A stretch of 64,000 nucleotides of DNA from positions 3,534,001 to 3,598,000 of the forward strand of contig NZ_CP092427.2 of the NCBI RefSeq assembly GCF_022374875.2. Direction: 5' to 3'. The stretch is from Mycolicibacterium rufum (GTDB taxonomy: Bacteria > Actinomycetota > Actinomycetes > Mycobacteriales > Mycobacteriaceae). The notes beneath the pieces were generated by a model that was not told the DNA's origin, did not search any database, and was given only the letters and a program-made list of their open reading frames with translations. Within the stretch, counting starts at the first letter, position 1. Each line of letters opens with the position of its first letter. The translations under genes and the position numbers were made by a program. Positions 37,808-47,851 of this stretch are shown here, piece by piece.

Positions 37808-37881
37808 TCGGGGTGGCGGGATTCGAACCCACGACCTCTTCGTCCCGAACGAAGCACGCTACCAAGCTGCGCCACACCCCG
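37808..37881 (-). tRNA. tRNA-Pro (anticodon CGG)
   Basis: A 74-nucleotide cloverleaf on the minus strand. The acceptor stem CGGGGTG pairs with CACCCCG, with discriminator A (37808). The anticodon stem CTTCG/CGAAG encloses the loop TTCGGGA, giving anticodon CGG, and the T-arm GTGGGTTCGAATCCCGC has the invariant TTCGAAT. No CCA is encoded. A stem plus T5 terminator follows. CGG reads CCG, the common proline codon in this high-G+C genome. Confidence 0.97.
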
Positions 37882-38022
37882 GGTGAAGCCACGACAGCGT
37901 ATCGCACCGGCCACGGTTGAAGCCAAACGCGTCCCCGCCCGGCGACACGCCGCGGGATGGAACCGAACTGTCGGTGGCGTTATGCACACTGACGGCAACG
38001 AACGAACGAAACGAGGCGGGAC

Positions 38023-38220
38023 ATGACCGGTCTGGGCGCATCGATTTACCTGGGCTTCTTCGCGCTGGCGGCGCTGTGGCTGTTCCTGACCTCCGACGGC
38101 CCGCTGACGCGGCGCTCCGAGGATCAGGGCCAGCGGCCGGACCGCTCGAACTCGGCCAGCACCTCGGCCGGTTCCGACGGGTCCAGCCCGTGGCTGGTGA
38201 GCCACTCCGCGCGGAAATAG
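38023..38220 (+). CDS. Possible small membrane protein (65 aa), overlaps cds1 antisense
   Basis: The ATG is preceded by CGAGGCGGG. The first 25 residues ([20 protein letters not shown]) are one clear membrane helix; the remaining 40 are hydrophilic and Ser/Arg-rich. The last 97 bases lie over the 3' end of cds1 on the other strand, so the tail may only reflect antisense coding. The hydrophobic start lies entirely in the otherwise empty 140 bp between the tRNA and cds1, which favours a real gene. No family recognised. Confidence 0.4.
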   Translation: MTGLGASIYLGFFALAALWLFLTSDGPLTRRSEDQGQRPDRSNSASTSAGSDGSSPWLVSHSARK

Positions 38221-39230
38221 GTCTCCGCGTAGCGCTCGCCGCCGTCGGCGAGCAGCGTCACCACCGATCCGCTGCGCCCCTGCGATCTCATCTCGGCCAG
38301 CAGGCCGAACGCCCCCCACAGATTCGTCCCGGTGGACGGCCCCACCCGCCGGCCGAGGACCCGGCTGACGTGATGGGCGGCAGCCACCGACGCCGCGTCG
38401 GGCACCACGACCATCCGATCCACCACTCCCGGCAGGAACGACGGCTCGACCCGCGGCCGGCCGATGCCCTCGATCCGTGACGACATGCCGGTGACCACAC
38501 CGGGGTCGTCGTGCAGATACGACGGATAGAACGCCGAATTCTCCGGATCCACGACACACAGCCGGGTGGGATGTCGGCGGTAACGCAGGTAGCGCCCGAT
38601 CGTCGCGCTGGTGCCGCCGGTGCCCGCGCCGACCACCACCCACTCGGGTACCGGGTGGGACTCCTTGGCCATCTGGTCGAAGATCGACTCCGCGATGTTG
38701 TTGTTGCCGCGCCAGTCGGTGGCGCGCTCGGCGTTGGTGAACTGATCGAGGTAGTGCCCACCGGTCTGCTCGGCCAGCCGCTGCGCCTCAGCGTAGACCT
38801 GGGCCGATTCGGTGACGAAATGGCAACGGCCACCTTGGGATTCGATCAGCGCGACCTTGGGTGCGCTCGTCGAGGCCGGCATCACCGCGATGAACGGCAG
38901 CCCGAGCATCGACGCGAAGTACGCCTCCGACACCGCCGTCGACCCCGACGACGCCTCGATGACCGTCGTGCCCTCACGGATCCAGCCGTTGCACAGCGCG
39001 TACAGGAACAGCGAGCGCGCCAGCCGGTGCTTGAGGCTGCCGGTGATGTGAGTGCTCTCGTCCTTGAGGTACAGCGCCAGATCGCAGTCCTGCGACCAGC
39101 TCGACGGCAGCGGATAGCGCAGCAGATGGGTGTCGGCGCTGCGGCGGGCGTCCGCCTCGATCAGCCGCACCGCGTTGTCGACCCACGGCCGGGAACAGTC
39201 ACGCGCGGCCGAGGAGGCCGAGTGGTTCAC
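38124..39230 (-). CDS. cds1: Cds1-type PLP-dependent L-cysteine desulfhydrase
   Basis: A 368-residue fold-type II PLP enzyme of the cysteine synthase superfamily. The PLP lysine is in [19 protein letters not shown] (Lys67), and the phosphate loop is [17 protein letters not shown]. Sequence and neighbours match mycobacterial Cds1 (Rv3684), which degrades cysteine to pyruvate, ammonia and sulfide and supports redox balance and respiration. The GTG start overlaps the metallophosphoesterase stop (GTGA), so the two genes are coupled. Cysteine synthase activity is the main alternative. Confidence 0.87.
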   Translation of the reverse strand: MNHSASSAARDCSRPWVDNAVRLIEADARRSADTHLLRYPLPSSWSQDCDLALYLKDESTHITGSLKHRLARSLFLYALCNGWIREGTTVIEASSGSTAVSEAYFASMLGLPFIAVMPASTSAPKVALIESQGGRCHFVTESAQVYAEAQRLAEQTGGHYLDQFTNAERATDWRGNNNIAESIFDQMAKESHPVPEWVVVGAGTGGTSATIGRYLRYRRHPTRLCVVDPENSAFYPSYLHDDPGVVTGMSSRIEGIGRPRVEPSFLPGVVDRMVVVPDAASVAAAHHVSRVLGRRVGPSTGTNLWGAFGLLAEMRSQGRSGSVVTLLADGGERYAETYFRAEWLTSHGLDPSEPAEVLAEFERSGRWP

Positions 39231-40216
39231 CGCGCCGATACGGTGGGGTGCGACTGCCCGGCCCGCGTCCCCGCGTCCGAGCCGCCCGTGGGCGCCGCCA
39301 CCAGCGTCAGCAGCGTCGCCTCCGGCCGGCAGCAGAACCGCAGCGGCGCGAACGGCGACGTGCCGATGCCTGCCGAGACATGCAGCTGGGTGCGCGCGCC
39401 CCACTGGGAGGGCCCCTTGGCCCGGGACCGGTCCAGGTCGCAGTTCGTGACGATCGCGCCGTAGAACGGCAGGCACAACTGGCCGCCGTGGGTGTGCCCC
39501 GCCATCACCAGCTGATAGCCGTCGGCGGCGAAGCGGTCCAGCACGCGCGGCTCCGGCGAGTGCGTCAACCCCAGCGTCAGGTTCGCGGTCGGGTCAGCCG
39601 CGCCGGCGATGGTGGCGTAGCGATCCCGCGACAGGTGCGGATCGTCCACGCCCGCCACGGCGATGCGTTGCCCCGCCACGTCGAACTCGCGCCGGGTGTG
39701 GGTCATGTCCAGCCAGCCCCGCTCGGTGAACGCGGCCCGCAGGTCCTGCCAGGGCAGCGGCTCACCGTGGACGCGATGCCCGGGGTTGGTCAGGTAGTTG
39801 GCCGGGTTCTTCAGCCGCGGCGCGAAATAGTCGTTGCTGCCGTAGACGAACACCCCGGGCACCGACAGCAGGTCACCGAGGGCCTGGACCACCGCAGGCA
39901 CCGCCTTGGGGTGCGCGAGATTGTCGCCGGTGTTGACCACCAGGTCGGGCTTCAAGCTCGCCAGCTCGCGCAACCACGCCTGCTTGCGGCGCTGGGCCGG
40001 CCGCATGTGGATGTCACTGATGTGCAGCACCTTCAGCGGGGACGACCCGGGGGTGAGCACCGGCATCGTCGCCTCGCGCACCACGAACGCGTTGCGCTCG
40101 ATCAGCGAGGCGTAGCCGACACCGGCGACGAGCGCGCCCGCGGAGGCCAGCGCTGAGTTCCTCGCGGTGCTTTTCCAGACGGCGGACTTCACCAACGAAC
40201 CAGCAGAACCAGGCAT
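39227..40216 (-). CDS. Metallophosphoesterase
   Basis: A 329-residue calcineurin-like phosphoesterase with the complete metal-ligand set: SDIH (about 67-70), GDN in NTGDNLAH (about 95-102), GSND (about 126-129), HSPEP and GHTHGGQ (about 238-244). A hydrophobic stretch near residues 20-40 suggests a membrane anchor, as in YkuE-like enzymes acting on lipid-linked phosphates. It lies between ponA2 and cds1, the order of Rv3683 in M. tuberculosis. The start is 46 bp after the ponA2 stop. Substrate unknown. Confidence 0.87.
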   Translation of the reverse strand: MPGSAGSLVKSAVWKSTARNSALASAGALVAGVGYASLIERNAFVVREATMPVLTPGSSPLKVLHISDIHMRPAQRRKQAWLRELASLKPDLVVNTGDNLAHPKAVPAVVQALGDLLSVPGVFVYGSNDYFAPRLKNPANYLTNPGHRVHGEPLPWQDLRAAFTERGWLDMTHTRREFDVAGQRIAVAGVDDPHLSRDRYATIAGAADPTANLTLGLTHSPEPRVLDRFAADGYQLVMAGHTHGGQLCLPFYGAIVTNCDLDRSRAKGPSQWGARTQLHVSAGIGTSPFAPLRFCCRPEATLLTLVAAPTGGSDAGTRAGQSHPTVSAR

Positions 40217-40262
40217 CGTCCCAGCCTACTGCCACGCGCTGTGCCGTGAGTGGGCTGCGCGA

Positions 40263-42716
40263 TCACGGAGGTGGCGGCGGCGCCGGCGGGGGCCCGAGCA
40301 CCGGGACCGTGATCGGCGGCAGACCCGGGATCTGGATCACGGTCTCGCCGACCGGCGCCGGTGGGCCGCCCGGGGGCGGGGCACCCGGCGGCGGGGGCGG
40401 CGGGGCCGGAGCGATGCCGTTGGAGATCTGGATCGTGATGATCGACCCCGGCACCGTCTGGCCGCTCGGCGTCGTTCCCACGACCGTGCCGTACGACGAC
40501 GCACTGTTCACCGGTGTGGCCTGGTCGGCGACCTGAAACCCGGCCTCGCGCAACCGCTGCCGCGCCGTATCCTGACTCATGCCCGCCACACTCGGCACCC
40601 GCGAACCCGGCGCGCCGTCGACGTAACGCGGGTCGGTCGGCGGCAGCGCCACGTCCCCGAACTGGGTCGCGATGGGCTGCATGGCCGTGAACCATGTCCG
40701 CGCCGGCTCGTTGCCGCCGAACAGGTTGCCGTCACCGCACTGGCGCAGCGGGAACGAGCAGAGCTCGCCGGGGGCGTTGGAGTCGTCGTAGATGTAGTTG
40801 GCGGCCGCGAGCTGGTTGGTGAAGCCCAGGAAGCCCGAGGACCGGTGCGCCTCGGTGGTCCCGGTCTTACCCGACATCGGCAGGGTCCAGCCCACCGAAC
40901 CGGCCGCGCCTGCGGCGGTGCCCGAGCCCTGGTCGTCCTTGCTCATCGCGTTGGCCAGCGTGTTGGCCAAACCCTCGGGCACTGCCTGCTCGCAGGTCTC
41001 GGTGGTCACCGACACCTCCTCGCCGTTGCGGTCCAGCACCTGGGCGATCGGGTTCGGCGGGCACCAGGTGCCGCCCGAGGCCAGCGTCGCGGCCACGTTC
41101 GACAGCTCGAGCGCGTTCACCTCGATCGGGCCGAGCGTGAACGACCCCAGGTTCTGCCGCTTGACGAAGTCGGCCAGGCTCTCGTTGCTCTCCGGGTCGT
41201 AGTCGCGCGCCGTGCCCGGCAGCGCGTAGGACCGCAACCCCAACCGGACGGCCATGTCCACCGCGCGCTGCACGCCGACCTGGGCGATCAGCTTCGCGAA
41301 CGCGGTGTTCGGCGAGGTCGCCAGCGCGTCGGTGACACTCATCTGTCCCCGGTAGTTGCCGGCGTTCTGCACACACCAGGTCGCGGGCGGGCAGCCCCTC
41401 GCGCCGCCGGTGCCCAGGCCCTTGGCCTCGAACCGAGACGGCGCGTCGAGCGTCGCGTTGATACCCATCCCCATCTCCAGCGCCGCGGCGGTGGTGAAGA
41501 CCTTGAAGATCGAGCCCGCACCGTCACCGACCAGGGAGAACGGCTGCGGCTGCATGGTCTCACCGGCGTCCAGGTTCAGCCCGTAGGTGCGGTTGCTGGC
41601 CATCGCGAGCACCGGATGGGATTCCTTGCCCGGCCGGATCACGCTCATCACGCTGGCCACGCCCTGCAGGTCGGGGCTGGCGATGCCGTCGATCGACGAC
41701 TTCACGGTGTTCTGGATGTCGGGGTCGAGCGTCGTCTTGATCAGGTAGCCGCCCTTGGCGACCTGATCCTTGCTGATGCCGGCGCGGGCCAGGTAGTCCA
41801 GCGCGTAGTCGCAGAAGAAGGCGCGGTCACCGGCGGCGATGCAGCCCCGCGGCAGCTCCTTGGGCGTTGGCAGGATGCCCAGCGGCTCCTGCTTGGCCGC
41901 GCGCAGCTCGTCGGCGTGTTCGGGCAGGTTCTCGATCATCGTGTCGAGCACCAGGTTGCGCCGCGCCAGCGCACCATCGGGATTGGTGTACGGGTTCAGC
42001 GTGCTCGTCGACTGGACCATGCCGGCCAGCAGCGCGGCCTGCTGCCAGTTCAGCTCCGTGGCGTTGATCCCGAAATAGGTCTGCGCGGCGTCCTGCACCC
42101 CGAAGGCGCCGTTGCCGAAGGAGACGAGATTGAGGTAACGGGTCAGGATCTCCGGTTTGGTGAACGTCTTGTCCAGCGTCAGCGCCATGCGGATCTCCCG
42201 CAGCTTGCGCGCCGGGGTGGTCTCGATCGCCGCACGCTTCTCCGCGTCGGTCTGCGCGATGACCAACAACTGATAGTTCTTGACGTACTGCTGCTCGAGC
42301 GTCGAGCCGCCGCGGGTGTCGAGGTTGCCGGAGAGATAGCCCGACAAGCCGGTCAGCGTGCCCTGCCAGTCGACGCCGTTGTGCTCGGCAAACCTCTTGT
42401 CCTCGATCGACACGATCGCGAGCTTCATCGTGTTGGCGATCTGGTCGCTGGGCACCTCGAAGCGGCGCTGGCTGTAGAGCCAGGCGATGACATTGCCCTT
42501 CGCGTCGACCATCGTCGACACCTGCGGTACCTCACCCTCGACCAGCTGGGCCGAGCCGTTGGCCACCACGTCGGAGGCGCGGTTGGACATCAACCCCACT
42601 CCGCCGACGACGGGGAACATCAGGCCCGCGGCCACCACGCTCGCGAGAAGCACGCACCAGGCGAGCTTGATGACCGTCACCGCCTTCGGCGGCCGGGTCG
42701 TCTCGTCCTCTGGCAT
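40263..42716 (-). CDS. ponA2: Bifunctional penicillin-binding protein PonA2 with PASTA domain
   Basis: An 817-residue class A PBP that polymerises and cross-links peptidoglycan outside the membrane. One N-terminal membrane helix (about 15-40) precedes the glycosyltransferase domain (EDKRFAEHNGVDWQG and GGSTLEQQYVKN, about 100-140). The transpeptidase has SIFK (active-site Ser about 400), SPNT and the KTG box SGKTGTTEA (about 612-620). A PASTA domain (VPSVAGMSQDTARQRLREAGF, about 705-770) and a Pro-rich tail complete it. It is divergent from whiB4 across a 297 bp gap in which I identify no operator with confidence. The symbol follows domain order and synteny with Rv3682. Confidence 0.95.
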   Translation of the reverse strand: MPEDETTRPPKAVTVIKLAWCVLLASVVAAGLMFPVVGGVGLMSNRASDVVANGSAQLVEGEVPQVSTMVDAKGNVIAWLYSQRRFEVPSDQIANTMKLAIVSIEDKRFAEHNGVDWQGTLTGLSGYLSGNLDTRGGSTLEQQYVKNYQLLVIAQTDAEKRAAIETTPARKLREIRMALTLDKTFTKPEILTRYLNLVSFGNGAFGVQDAAQTYFGINATELNWQQAALLAGMVQSTSTLNPYTNPDGALARRNLVLDTMIENLPEHADELRAAKQEPLGILPTPKELPRGCIAAGDRAFFCDYALDYLARAGISKDQVAKGGYLIKTTLDPDIQNTVKSSIDGIASPDLQGVASVMSVIRPGKESHPVLAMASNRTYGLNLDAGETMQPQPFSLVGDGAGSIFKVFTTAAALEMGMGINATLDAPSRFEAKGLGTGGARGCPPATWCVQNAGNYRGQMSVTDALATSPNTAFAKLIAQVGVQRAVDMAVRLGLRSYALPGTARDYDPESNESLADFVKRQNLGSFTLGPIEVNALELSNVAATLASGGTWCPPNPIAQVLDRNGEEVSVTTETCEQAVPEGLANTLANAMSKDDQGSGTAAGAAGSVGWTLPMSGKTGTTEAHRSSGFLGFTNQLAAANYIYDDSNAPGELCSFPLRQCGDGNLFGGNEPARTWFTAMQPIATQFGDVALPPTDPRYVDGAPGSRVPSVAGMSQDTARQRLREAGFQVADQATPVNSASSYGTVVGTTPSGQTVPGSIITIQISNGIAPAPPPPPPGAPPPGGPPAPVGETVIQIPGLPPITVPVLGPPPAPPPPP

Positions 42717-43013
42717 GCGTACAGAGTAGCGACGGGTGCCGGGCACACTGACGCCGAGCGGACCCGACTGACTCCTGGCAGGGCCTGACAAATGCAGAGG
42801 TCGGGCACTGTACCGGCCTGACGGCACGGTCGTCCCAAAAAAGTGGTCACGAATGTATTGCGCAGAATGCCTGTGACCACCTAAATTGAGCGCACAGTGC
42901 GATACAGGTCACACTAGACCCTCGCAATGTGGCGTAGATCGCATGCGGTGGTCGACGTCGGTGTATCAGCCGTCTGCGTTGTCGGGGCGCGGCCAGAACG
43001 AAGGGGATCGCTG

Positions 43014-43370
43014 GTGTCAGTTACCAAGCCCGCCGCTCGCAAGACCACTGTGAGTCCGTCTGGTGAGTCCATTCTGCACGGCGCCGAGGCCGAAGCCCGT
43101 ATTGCGTGGGTTTCGCAGGCCCGGTGTCGCCAGACCGATCCCGACGAACTGTTCGTCAGAGGCGCAGCGCAGCGCAAGGCGGCGGTCATCTGCCGGCACT
43201 GCCCGGTGATCGCCGAGTGCGGGGCCGACGCCCTGGACAACCGGGTCGAGTTCGGCGTCTGGGGTGGCATGACCGAGCGCCAGCGTCGCGCGCTGCTCAA
43301 GCAGCACCCGGAAGTGGTCTCCTGGTCGGAATTCTTCGCCGCGCAGCGCAAACACCGCAGCGCCGGATAG
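43014..43370 (+). CDS. whiB4: WhiB4 iron-sulfur redox regulator
   Basis: A 118-residue WhiB protein that binds a [4Fe-4S] cluster through Cys38, Cys60, Cys63 and Cys69 (C-x2-C-x5-C at the end) and carries the turn GVWGGMTERQRR followed by a basic tail. The sequence is close to remembered WhiB4 (Rv3681c), an oxygen/oxidative-stress-responsive nucleoid and transcription regulator. The GTG start has AAGGGGA about 8 bases upstream. It is divergent from ponA2 and converges on the ArsA-like operon, with a strong hairpin at the junction. Confidence 0.95.
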   Translation: MSVTKPAARKTTVSPSGESILHGAEAEARIAWVSQARCRQTDPDELFVRGAAQRKAAVICRHCPVIAECGADALDNRVEFGVWGGMTERQRRALLKQHPEVVSWSEFFAAQRKHRSAG

Positions 43371-43409
43371 ACACGACGGCTTTCGCCACCGTCAAAATTT
43401 GCTTCGAAT

Positions 43410-43439
43410 GCCGCGGCCTGACTGAGTTCAGGCCGCGGC
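43410..43439. terminator. Hairpin at the whiB4 / ArsA-like gene junction
   Basis: A perfect 12 bp stem, GCCGCGGCCTGA (43410-43421) with its complement at 43428-43439, and a 6-base loop. No T-run follows on either strand. The stop codon of the minus-strand ATPase gene is the first three bases of the right arm, so the structure partly lies in coding sequence. It is 40 bp after the whiB4 stop, a position expected for a bidirectional terminator. Confidence 0.7.
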
Positions 43440-44558
43440 TGCTTCTCCGGTGATCTGATCGGCGATGGCGCGCAGCGCCTCGAGATCGGACACGTCGAAG
43501 GGCAGTGACGGCACTCCGACGATCGCGACGTGCGGGTTCGCGCCGGTGAAGCGCGACAGCAGCCGGACCTCCCGCTTGGCGGTCGAGGCGCGGTCGGCGT
43601 GCACCCGCAGCACCGCGGCGGCCAGCGAGTCGGGATCCGCCTTCTCCAGTTCGTCGGCCGCCTCCGCCGCCTTGTCGGCGTGCAGATCACACAACGTCGG
43701 GTGCGTCCGGTTCAGGATCAGACCGGCCAGCGGCATCCGCTCGCTGGAGAGCCGATCGACGAAGAACGACGCCTCACGCAGCGCGTCCGGTTCGGCCGCC
43801 GACACGACGACGAACTGCGTGCCGCGACGCTTGAGCAACTCGTAGGTGCGGTCCGCCTTCTCCCGGAACCCGCCGAACGTCGCATCGAGGGACTGCACGA
43901 AACCCGCTGCGTCCGAGAGCATCTGCGACCCCAGGATCGTCGACATGCCCTTCATCGCCAGACCGACCGCACCGGTCACCAGCCGGCCGATGCCGCGGCC
44001 CGGTGCCAGCAGGATCCGCCACAACCGACTGTCCATGAAGCTGCCCAGCCGTTTCGGGGCGTCGAGGAAGTCCAGCGCGTTGCGTGACGGCGGGGTGTCC
44101 ACCACGATCAGATCCCATTTGTCCTCTGCCAGAAGCTGTCCCAGCTTCTCCATGGCCATGTACTCCTGCGTGCCCGCCAGAGACGTAGCCACCGTCTGAT
44201 AGAACTGGTTGTCCAGGATGGCGTCCGCGCGGTCGGCTCCGGAGTACTGGACCACCATCTCGTCGAACGTCCGGCGCATGTCGAGCATCATCGCGTGCAG
44301 TTCACCCGACACCTCGGGGGCCAGCGGCACCCGCTGCGGGGTGTTGCCCAGATCCTTGATGCCCAGCGCCTGGGCCAGCCGCTTGGCCGGGTCGATGGTC
44401 AACACCACGACGGTGCGGCCGTACTCCGCGGCGCGCAGCGCCATCGCCGCGGCCGTGGTGGTCTTGCCGACACCGCCGGCGCCGCAGCACACCACCACCC
44501 GATTGCCGGGGTCGCGCAGGATCGAGGCCATGTCCAGGGCCGTAGGGGTGGTGCTCAT
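43428..44558 (-). CDS. ArsA/Get3-like anion-transporting ATPase (second of pair)
   Basis: A 376-residue deviant-Walker ATPase: [21 protein letters not shown] (about 25-45 in two pieces around the P-loop), [17 protein letters not shown] (switch I) and [19 protein letters not shown] (switch II). Such proteins in mycobacteria (order of Rv3680) are paired with a second ArsA-like subunit and have been linked to stress tolerance; arsenite export is not implied because no arsB is present. It starts 13 bp after the partner gene. Heterodimer formation is inferred. Confidence 0.88.
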   Translation of the reverse strand: MSTTPTALDMASILRDPGNRVVVCCGAGGVGKTTTAAAMALRAAEYGRTVVVLTIDPAKRLAQALGIKDLGNTPQRVPLAPEVSGELHAMMLDMRRTFDEMVVQYSGADRADAILDNQFYQTVATSLAGTQEYMAMEKLGQLLAEDKWDLIVVDTPPSRNALDFLDAPKRLGSFMDSRLWRILLAPGRGIGRLVTGAVGLAMKGMSTILGSQMLSDAAGFVQSLDATFGGFREKADRTYELLKRRGTQFVVVSAAEPDALREASFFVDRLSSERMPLAGLILNRTHPTLCDLHADKAAEAADELEKADPDSLAAAVLRVHADRASTAKREVRLLSRFTGANPHVAIVGVPSLPFDVSDLEALRAIADQITGEAAAA

Positions 44559-44571
44559 CGGTTCCCTCCCG

Positions 44572-45615
44572 TCACCGCACGCCCTGCTGGGCGAGCGCTT
44601 CGGCCAGTTCGTACAGGCTGCCCAGGTCTACTCCGTCGGGCAGCGCGGGCAGGTCCAGACGCGGGATGTCCAGTTCCACGAGCTGCTCGGCGCTCTCGGC
44701 GCGGGCCGCGATGCGCGTCGCGTGCTCAATGGTCTCGGTCAGCAGTCCGGCGAAGTCGTTGTCGGACAACGTGATTCCCACACTCTCCAGGCTCGAGCGG
44801 ATCGCGTCGGCGTCGATGCCGCCCTCGGCGGCCTTGGCGAGGTCGTCGGGCGGCAGGTAGGCCGGGATGTTGCGGTTGATGATCACGCTGCCGATCGGCA
44901 GCTCCATCTCCCGTAGCTCGGCGATCGCCTCCAGCGTCTCCTGCACCGGCAGCGCCTCGAGCAGCGTGACCAGATGAATGGCGGTCAGGTCGGAATGCAG
45001 CAGCCGCACCACCCCGTCGGCCTGCGAGTGCACCGGGCCGCCCTTGGCTAGATCCGACACCGCCTTGGTGACGTCGAGGAACCGCGCGATGCGCCCGGTC
45101 GGCGGCGAGTCGACCACGACCGCGTCGTAGTAGCCGTACTTGCCCTTGGCCTCTTTCCGGGTGCGGGTCACGACCTCTTTGATCTTGCCGGTGAGCAGCA
45201 CGTCGCGCAGACCGGGAGCGATGGTAGTGGCGAACTCGACGGCGCCGATGCGGCGCATCGCGCGCCCGGCGAGCCCGAGGTTGTAGAACATGTCGAGGTA
45301 CTCCAGGAACGCCGCCTCGGTGTCGATGGCCAGCGCGTTGACCTGACCGCCGCCCTCGGCGGTCGCGATCTTCACCTCTTCATAGGGCAGCGGTGGCACG
45401 TCGAACAGCTGCGCAATGCCCTGGCGCCCTTCGACTTCCACCAGCAGCACCTTGCGCCCGCCCGCCGCCAGCGCCAGGGCCAGCGCGGCGGCGATGGTCG
45501 ATTTGCCGGTGCCGCCCTTGCCGGAGACGAAATGCAGCCGCGCCTCGGTCAGGCGCGACGGCCAGCCGACCGGCTTCGAAGCATGCGGTGTCGCCTCTGG
45601 TGTGGTTGCCACCAC
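44572..45615 (-). CDS. ArsA/Get3-like ATPase (first of pair)
   Basis: A 347-residue ArsA-type ATPase with P-loop [17 protein letters not shown] (about 30-46), switch [25 protein letters not shown] in two parts, and switch [19 protein letters not shown]. Compared with its partner the P-loop has the canonical GKGGTGKS form. It corresponds to Rv3679. The GTG start lies 45 bp from the divergent DUF4177 gene, so a compact shared promoter region separates two operons. A membrane-protein targeting or metabolite-sensing role is possible; not determinable here. Confidence 0.88.
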   Translation of the reverse strand: MVATTPEATPHASKPVGWPSRLTEARLHFVSGKGGTGKSTIAAALALALAAGGRKVLLVEVEGRQGIAQLFDVPPLPYEEVKIATAEGGGQVNALAIDTEAAFLEYLDMFYNLGLAGRAMRRIGAVEFATTIAPGLRDVLLTGKIKEVVTRTRKEAKGKYGYYDAVVVDSPPTGRIARFLDVTKAVSDLAKGGPVHSQADGVVRLLHSDLTAIHLVTLLEALPVQETLEAIAELREMELPIGSVIINRNIPAYLPPDDLAKAAEGGIDADAIRSSLESVGITLSDNDFAGLLTETIEHATRIAARAESAEQLVELDIPRLDLPALPDGVDLGSLYELAEALAQQGVR

Positions 45616-45660
45616 TGCATGCTAGCCATACCGGATCGGGCGCCGGATAAGCTCAGCCGC

Positions 45661-45822
45661 ATGAGCGAACCGACCCGCTGGGAGTACGCCACCGTTCCGC
45701 TGCTGACGCACGCGACCAAACAGATCCTCGACCAATGGGGCGAGGACGGCTGGGAGCTGGTCTCGGTGCTGCCCGGCCCGACCGGTGAGCAGCACGTCGC
45801 GTATCTGAAGCGGCCCAAGTGA
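45661..45822 (+). CDS. DUF4177 small protein
   Basis: A 53-residue protein with the family motif WEYATVPLL and QWGEDGWELVSVLPGP, predicted as a small alpha/beta fold. Homologues precede the RidA-like gene in many mycobacteria (position of Rv3678A). Its stop overlaps the next GTG, so they are co-translated. Function unknown. Confidence 0.85.
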   Translation: MSEPTRWEYATVPLLTHATKQILDQWGEDGWELVSVLPGPTGEQHVAYLKRPK

Positions 45823-46277
45823 CGTCCTGGTCCGCCCGGCTCGAAGAGCTGGGAATCGCGCTGCCCGAGGTCGTCGCCCCGCTGGCGGCGTACGTGCCCG
45901 CGGTGCGGACCGGCAACCTCGTCTACACCGCCGGCCAGCTGCCCATCGTCGGCGGCGAACTGACCGACACCGGCAAGGTCGGCGCCGAGGTGTCGGTCGA
46001 GGACGCCGCGCAGCTGGCCCGCCGGTGCGCGCTGAACGCGCTGGCCGCCATCGACGCGCTGGTCGGTATCGACGCGGTGGTCCGCGTGGTCAAGGTCGTC
46101 GGCTTCGTCGCCTCGGCGCCCGGCTTCGGTGGACAACCCGTGGTGATCAACGGAGCGTCCGAACTGTTCGGCGAGGTCTTCGGCGACGCCGGGGCGCACG
46201 CCCGCTCGGCGGTCGGGGTGTCGGAGTTGCCGCGCAACGCGCCGGTGGAAGTGGAAGTGATCGTCGAGGTCCGGTAG
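45819..46277 (+). CDS. RidA/YjgF-family protein
   Basis: A 152-residue Rid-superfamily protein of the longer actinobacterial subgroup: NLVYTAGQLPIVGGEL (about 30-45), ALNALAAIDALVG, RVVKVVGFVAS and a C-terminal SAVGVSELPRNAPVEVEVIVEV. Classical RidA deaminates reactive enamine intermediates; the conserved Arg is replaced in the C-terminal segment (SELPRNAPVEVE keeps one Arg), so activity is likely but unproven. The GTG start overlaps the previous stop by 4 bp, and a metallo-hydrolase gene follows after 10 bp. Confidence 0.87.
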   Translation: MTSWSARLEELGIALPEVVAPLAAYVPAVRTGNLVYTAGQLPIVGGELTDTGKVGAEVSVEDAAQLARRCALNALAAIDALVGIDAVVRVVKVVGFVASAPGFGGQPVVINGASELFGEVFGDAGAHARSAVGVSELPRNAPVEVEVIVEVR

Positions 46278-46287
46278 GCAGGTCAGG

Positions 46288-47061
46288 GTGGAGCACCCCG
46301 CGTACGGACTGCTGCGGCCGGTGACCGACACCGCGTCGGTGCTGCTGTGCGACAACCCGGGGCGGATGACCCTCGACGGCACCAACACCTGGGTGCTGCG
46401 CGGACCCGGCAGCACCGAGATGGTGGTCGTCGACCCCGGACCCGACGACCGTGACGAGCACATCGAGCGGCTCGCGGCGCTCGGCCCCATCCCGCTGGTG
46501 CTGATCAGCCACCGGCACGGCGACCACACCGGCGGCATCGACCGCATCGTCGAGCTGACCGGCGCCGTGGTCCGCTCGGTCGGCAGCGGGTTCCTGCGCG
46601 GACTCGGGGGACCGCTGACCGACGGTGAGGTGATCGACGCGGCCGGACTGCGGATCACCGTGATGGCCACGCCCGGGCACACCGCCGATTCGCTGTCGTT
46701 CCTCGTCGACGACGCCGTGCTGACCGCCGACACCGTGCTGGGGCGGGGGACCACCGTGATCGACTCCGAGGACGGCGATCTCGGCGACTACCTGGAGTCG
46801 CTGCGGCGTCTGCACGGCCTCGGGCATCGCCGGGTGCTGCCGGGACACGGGCCCGACCTCGAGGACATGGCCGCCGTCACCGACACCTACCTGGCGCATC
46901 GGGAGGAGCGGCTGGACCAGATCCGTGCCGCGCTGCGCGCCCTCGGCGACGACGCCGACGCCCGCGCGGTGGTCGAGCACGTCTACACCGACGTCGACGA
47001 GAGCCTCTGGGACGTCGCGGAGTGGAGCGTGCAGGCGCAGTTGAACTACCTGCGCCGCTGA
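46288..47061 (+). CDS. MBL-fold metallo-hydrolase
   Basis: A 257-residue metallo-beta-lactamase-fold enzyme. The zinc-ligand motif SHRHGDHTGGIDR (about 72-84) is complete, with GHTADSLSF, the bridging Asp in LTADTVLG and GHGPDLED (about 188-195). The C-terminal helices resemble the beta-lactamase-like-2 / glyoxalase II group (position of Rv3677c). Substrate unknown. It starts with GTG 10 bp after RidA and converges on crp, ending 13 bp from the crp stop. Confidence 0.88.
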   Translation: MEHPAYGLLRPVTDTASVLLCDNPGRMTLDGTNTWVLRGPGSTEMVVVDPGPDDRDEHIERLAALGPIPLVLISHRHGDHTGGIDRIVELTGAVVRSVGSGFLRGLGGPLTDGEVIDAAGLRITVMATPGHTADSLSFLVDDAVLTADTVLGRGTTVIDSEDGDLGDYLESLRRLHGLGHRRVLPGHGPDLEDMAAVTDTYLAHREERLDQIRAALRALGDDADARAVVEHVYTDVDESLWDVAEWSVQAQLNYLRR

Positions 47062-47074
47062 CCTACCTCGCTCG

Positions 47075-47749
47075 TTACCTCGCTCGGCGGGCCAGCCGCT
47101 CGGAGTCGCTGATCAGCACGCTCTTGCCCTCGAGCCTGATCCAGCCGCGGTGGGCGAAGTCGGCCAGCGCCTTGTTCACCGTCTCGCGGGAGGCGCCGAC
47201 GAGCTGGGCGATCTCTTCCTGCGTGAGGTCGTGGGTGACGCGCAGCGCGCCGCCCTCCTGCGTGCCGAAGCGCTGGGCGAGCTGCAGCAGCTGCTTGGCC
47301 ACCCGGCCGGGCACGTCGGTGAAGATCAGGTCGGCGAGGTTGTTGTTGGTGCGGCGCAGCCGGCGGGCGAGCACGCGCAGCAGCTGCTCGGCGATCTCGG
47401 GGCGGTCGGCGATCCACGCCCGCAGCGCCTCCCGATCCATCGAGACGGCCCGCACCTCGGTGATGGTGGTGGCACTCGACGTGCGGGGACCCGGATCGAA
47501 GATCGACAGCTCGCCGAACATGTCGGACGGGCCCATGATCGTCAGCAGGTTCTCCCGACCGTCCGGCGAACGCCGTCCGATCTTCACCTTGCCCGAGATG
47601 ATGATGTAGAGCCGGTCCCCGGGCTCACCCTCGGCGAACACGGTGTGCCCGCGGGGGAAGTCGACAGGTTGCAGCTGCTTGGTCAGCGCGGAAACGGCGC
47701 TGGGTTCGACCCCCTGGAAGATTCCGGCCCTGGCCAGGATCTCGTCCAC
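47075..47749 (-). CDS. crp: CRP/FNR-family cAMP receptor regulator
   Basis: A 224-residue global regulator, very close to mycobacterial Crp (Rv3676). The cyclic-nucleotide domain (about 10-125) has the phosphate-binding block [19 protein letters not shown] dimer helix follows, then a winged HTH ([28 protein letters not shown] in two parts, about 170-200). It binds TGTGA-N6-TCACA-like sites. Two matching sites lie in this window, next to acs and in the Ms1-like RNA promoter. The GTG start gives exactly the length of known orthologues. No site was found at its own promoter. Confidence 0.95.
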   Translation of the reverse strand: MDEILARAGIFQGVEPSAVSALTKQLQPVDFPRGHTVFAEGEPGDRLYIIISGKVKIGRRSPDGRENLLTIMGPSDMFGELSIFDPGPRTSSATTITEVRAVSMDREALRAWIADRPEIAEQLLRVLARRLRRTNNNLADLIFTDVPGRVAKQLLQLAQRFGTQEGGALRVTHDLTQEEIAQLVGASRETVNKALADFAHRGWIRLEGKSVLISDSERLARRAR

Positions 47750-47851
47750 GTTGCCCCTCTTTGGAGATGTTGGTGGTCAGACATGCTCACGCTGACCCGC
47801 GATGAATCGTGGGATCAGTCTAGAGGCACGGCTTCCCGTGACCAGCCCACG

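Noticed and set aside
42717..43013. Possible CRP site in the ponA2-whiB4 gap (GTGCGATACAGGTCAC)
   Set aside because: Spacing between half-sites is two bases too long for the TGTGA-N6-TCACA consensus.
47062..47095. Short direct repeat of TACCTCGCTCG at the metallo-hydrolase/crp junction
   Set aside because: Only 11 bp, two copies, no dyad; likely chance or minor slippage.
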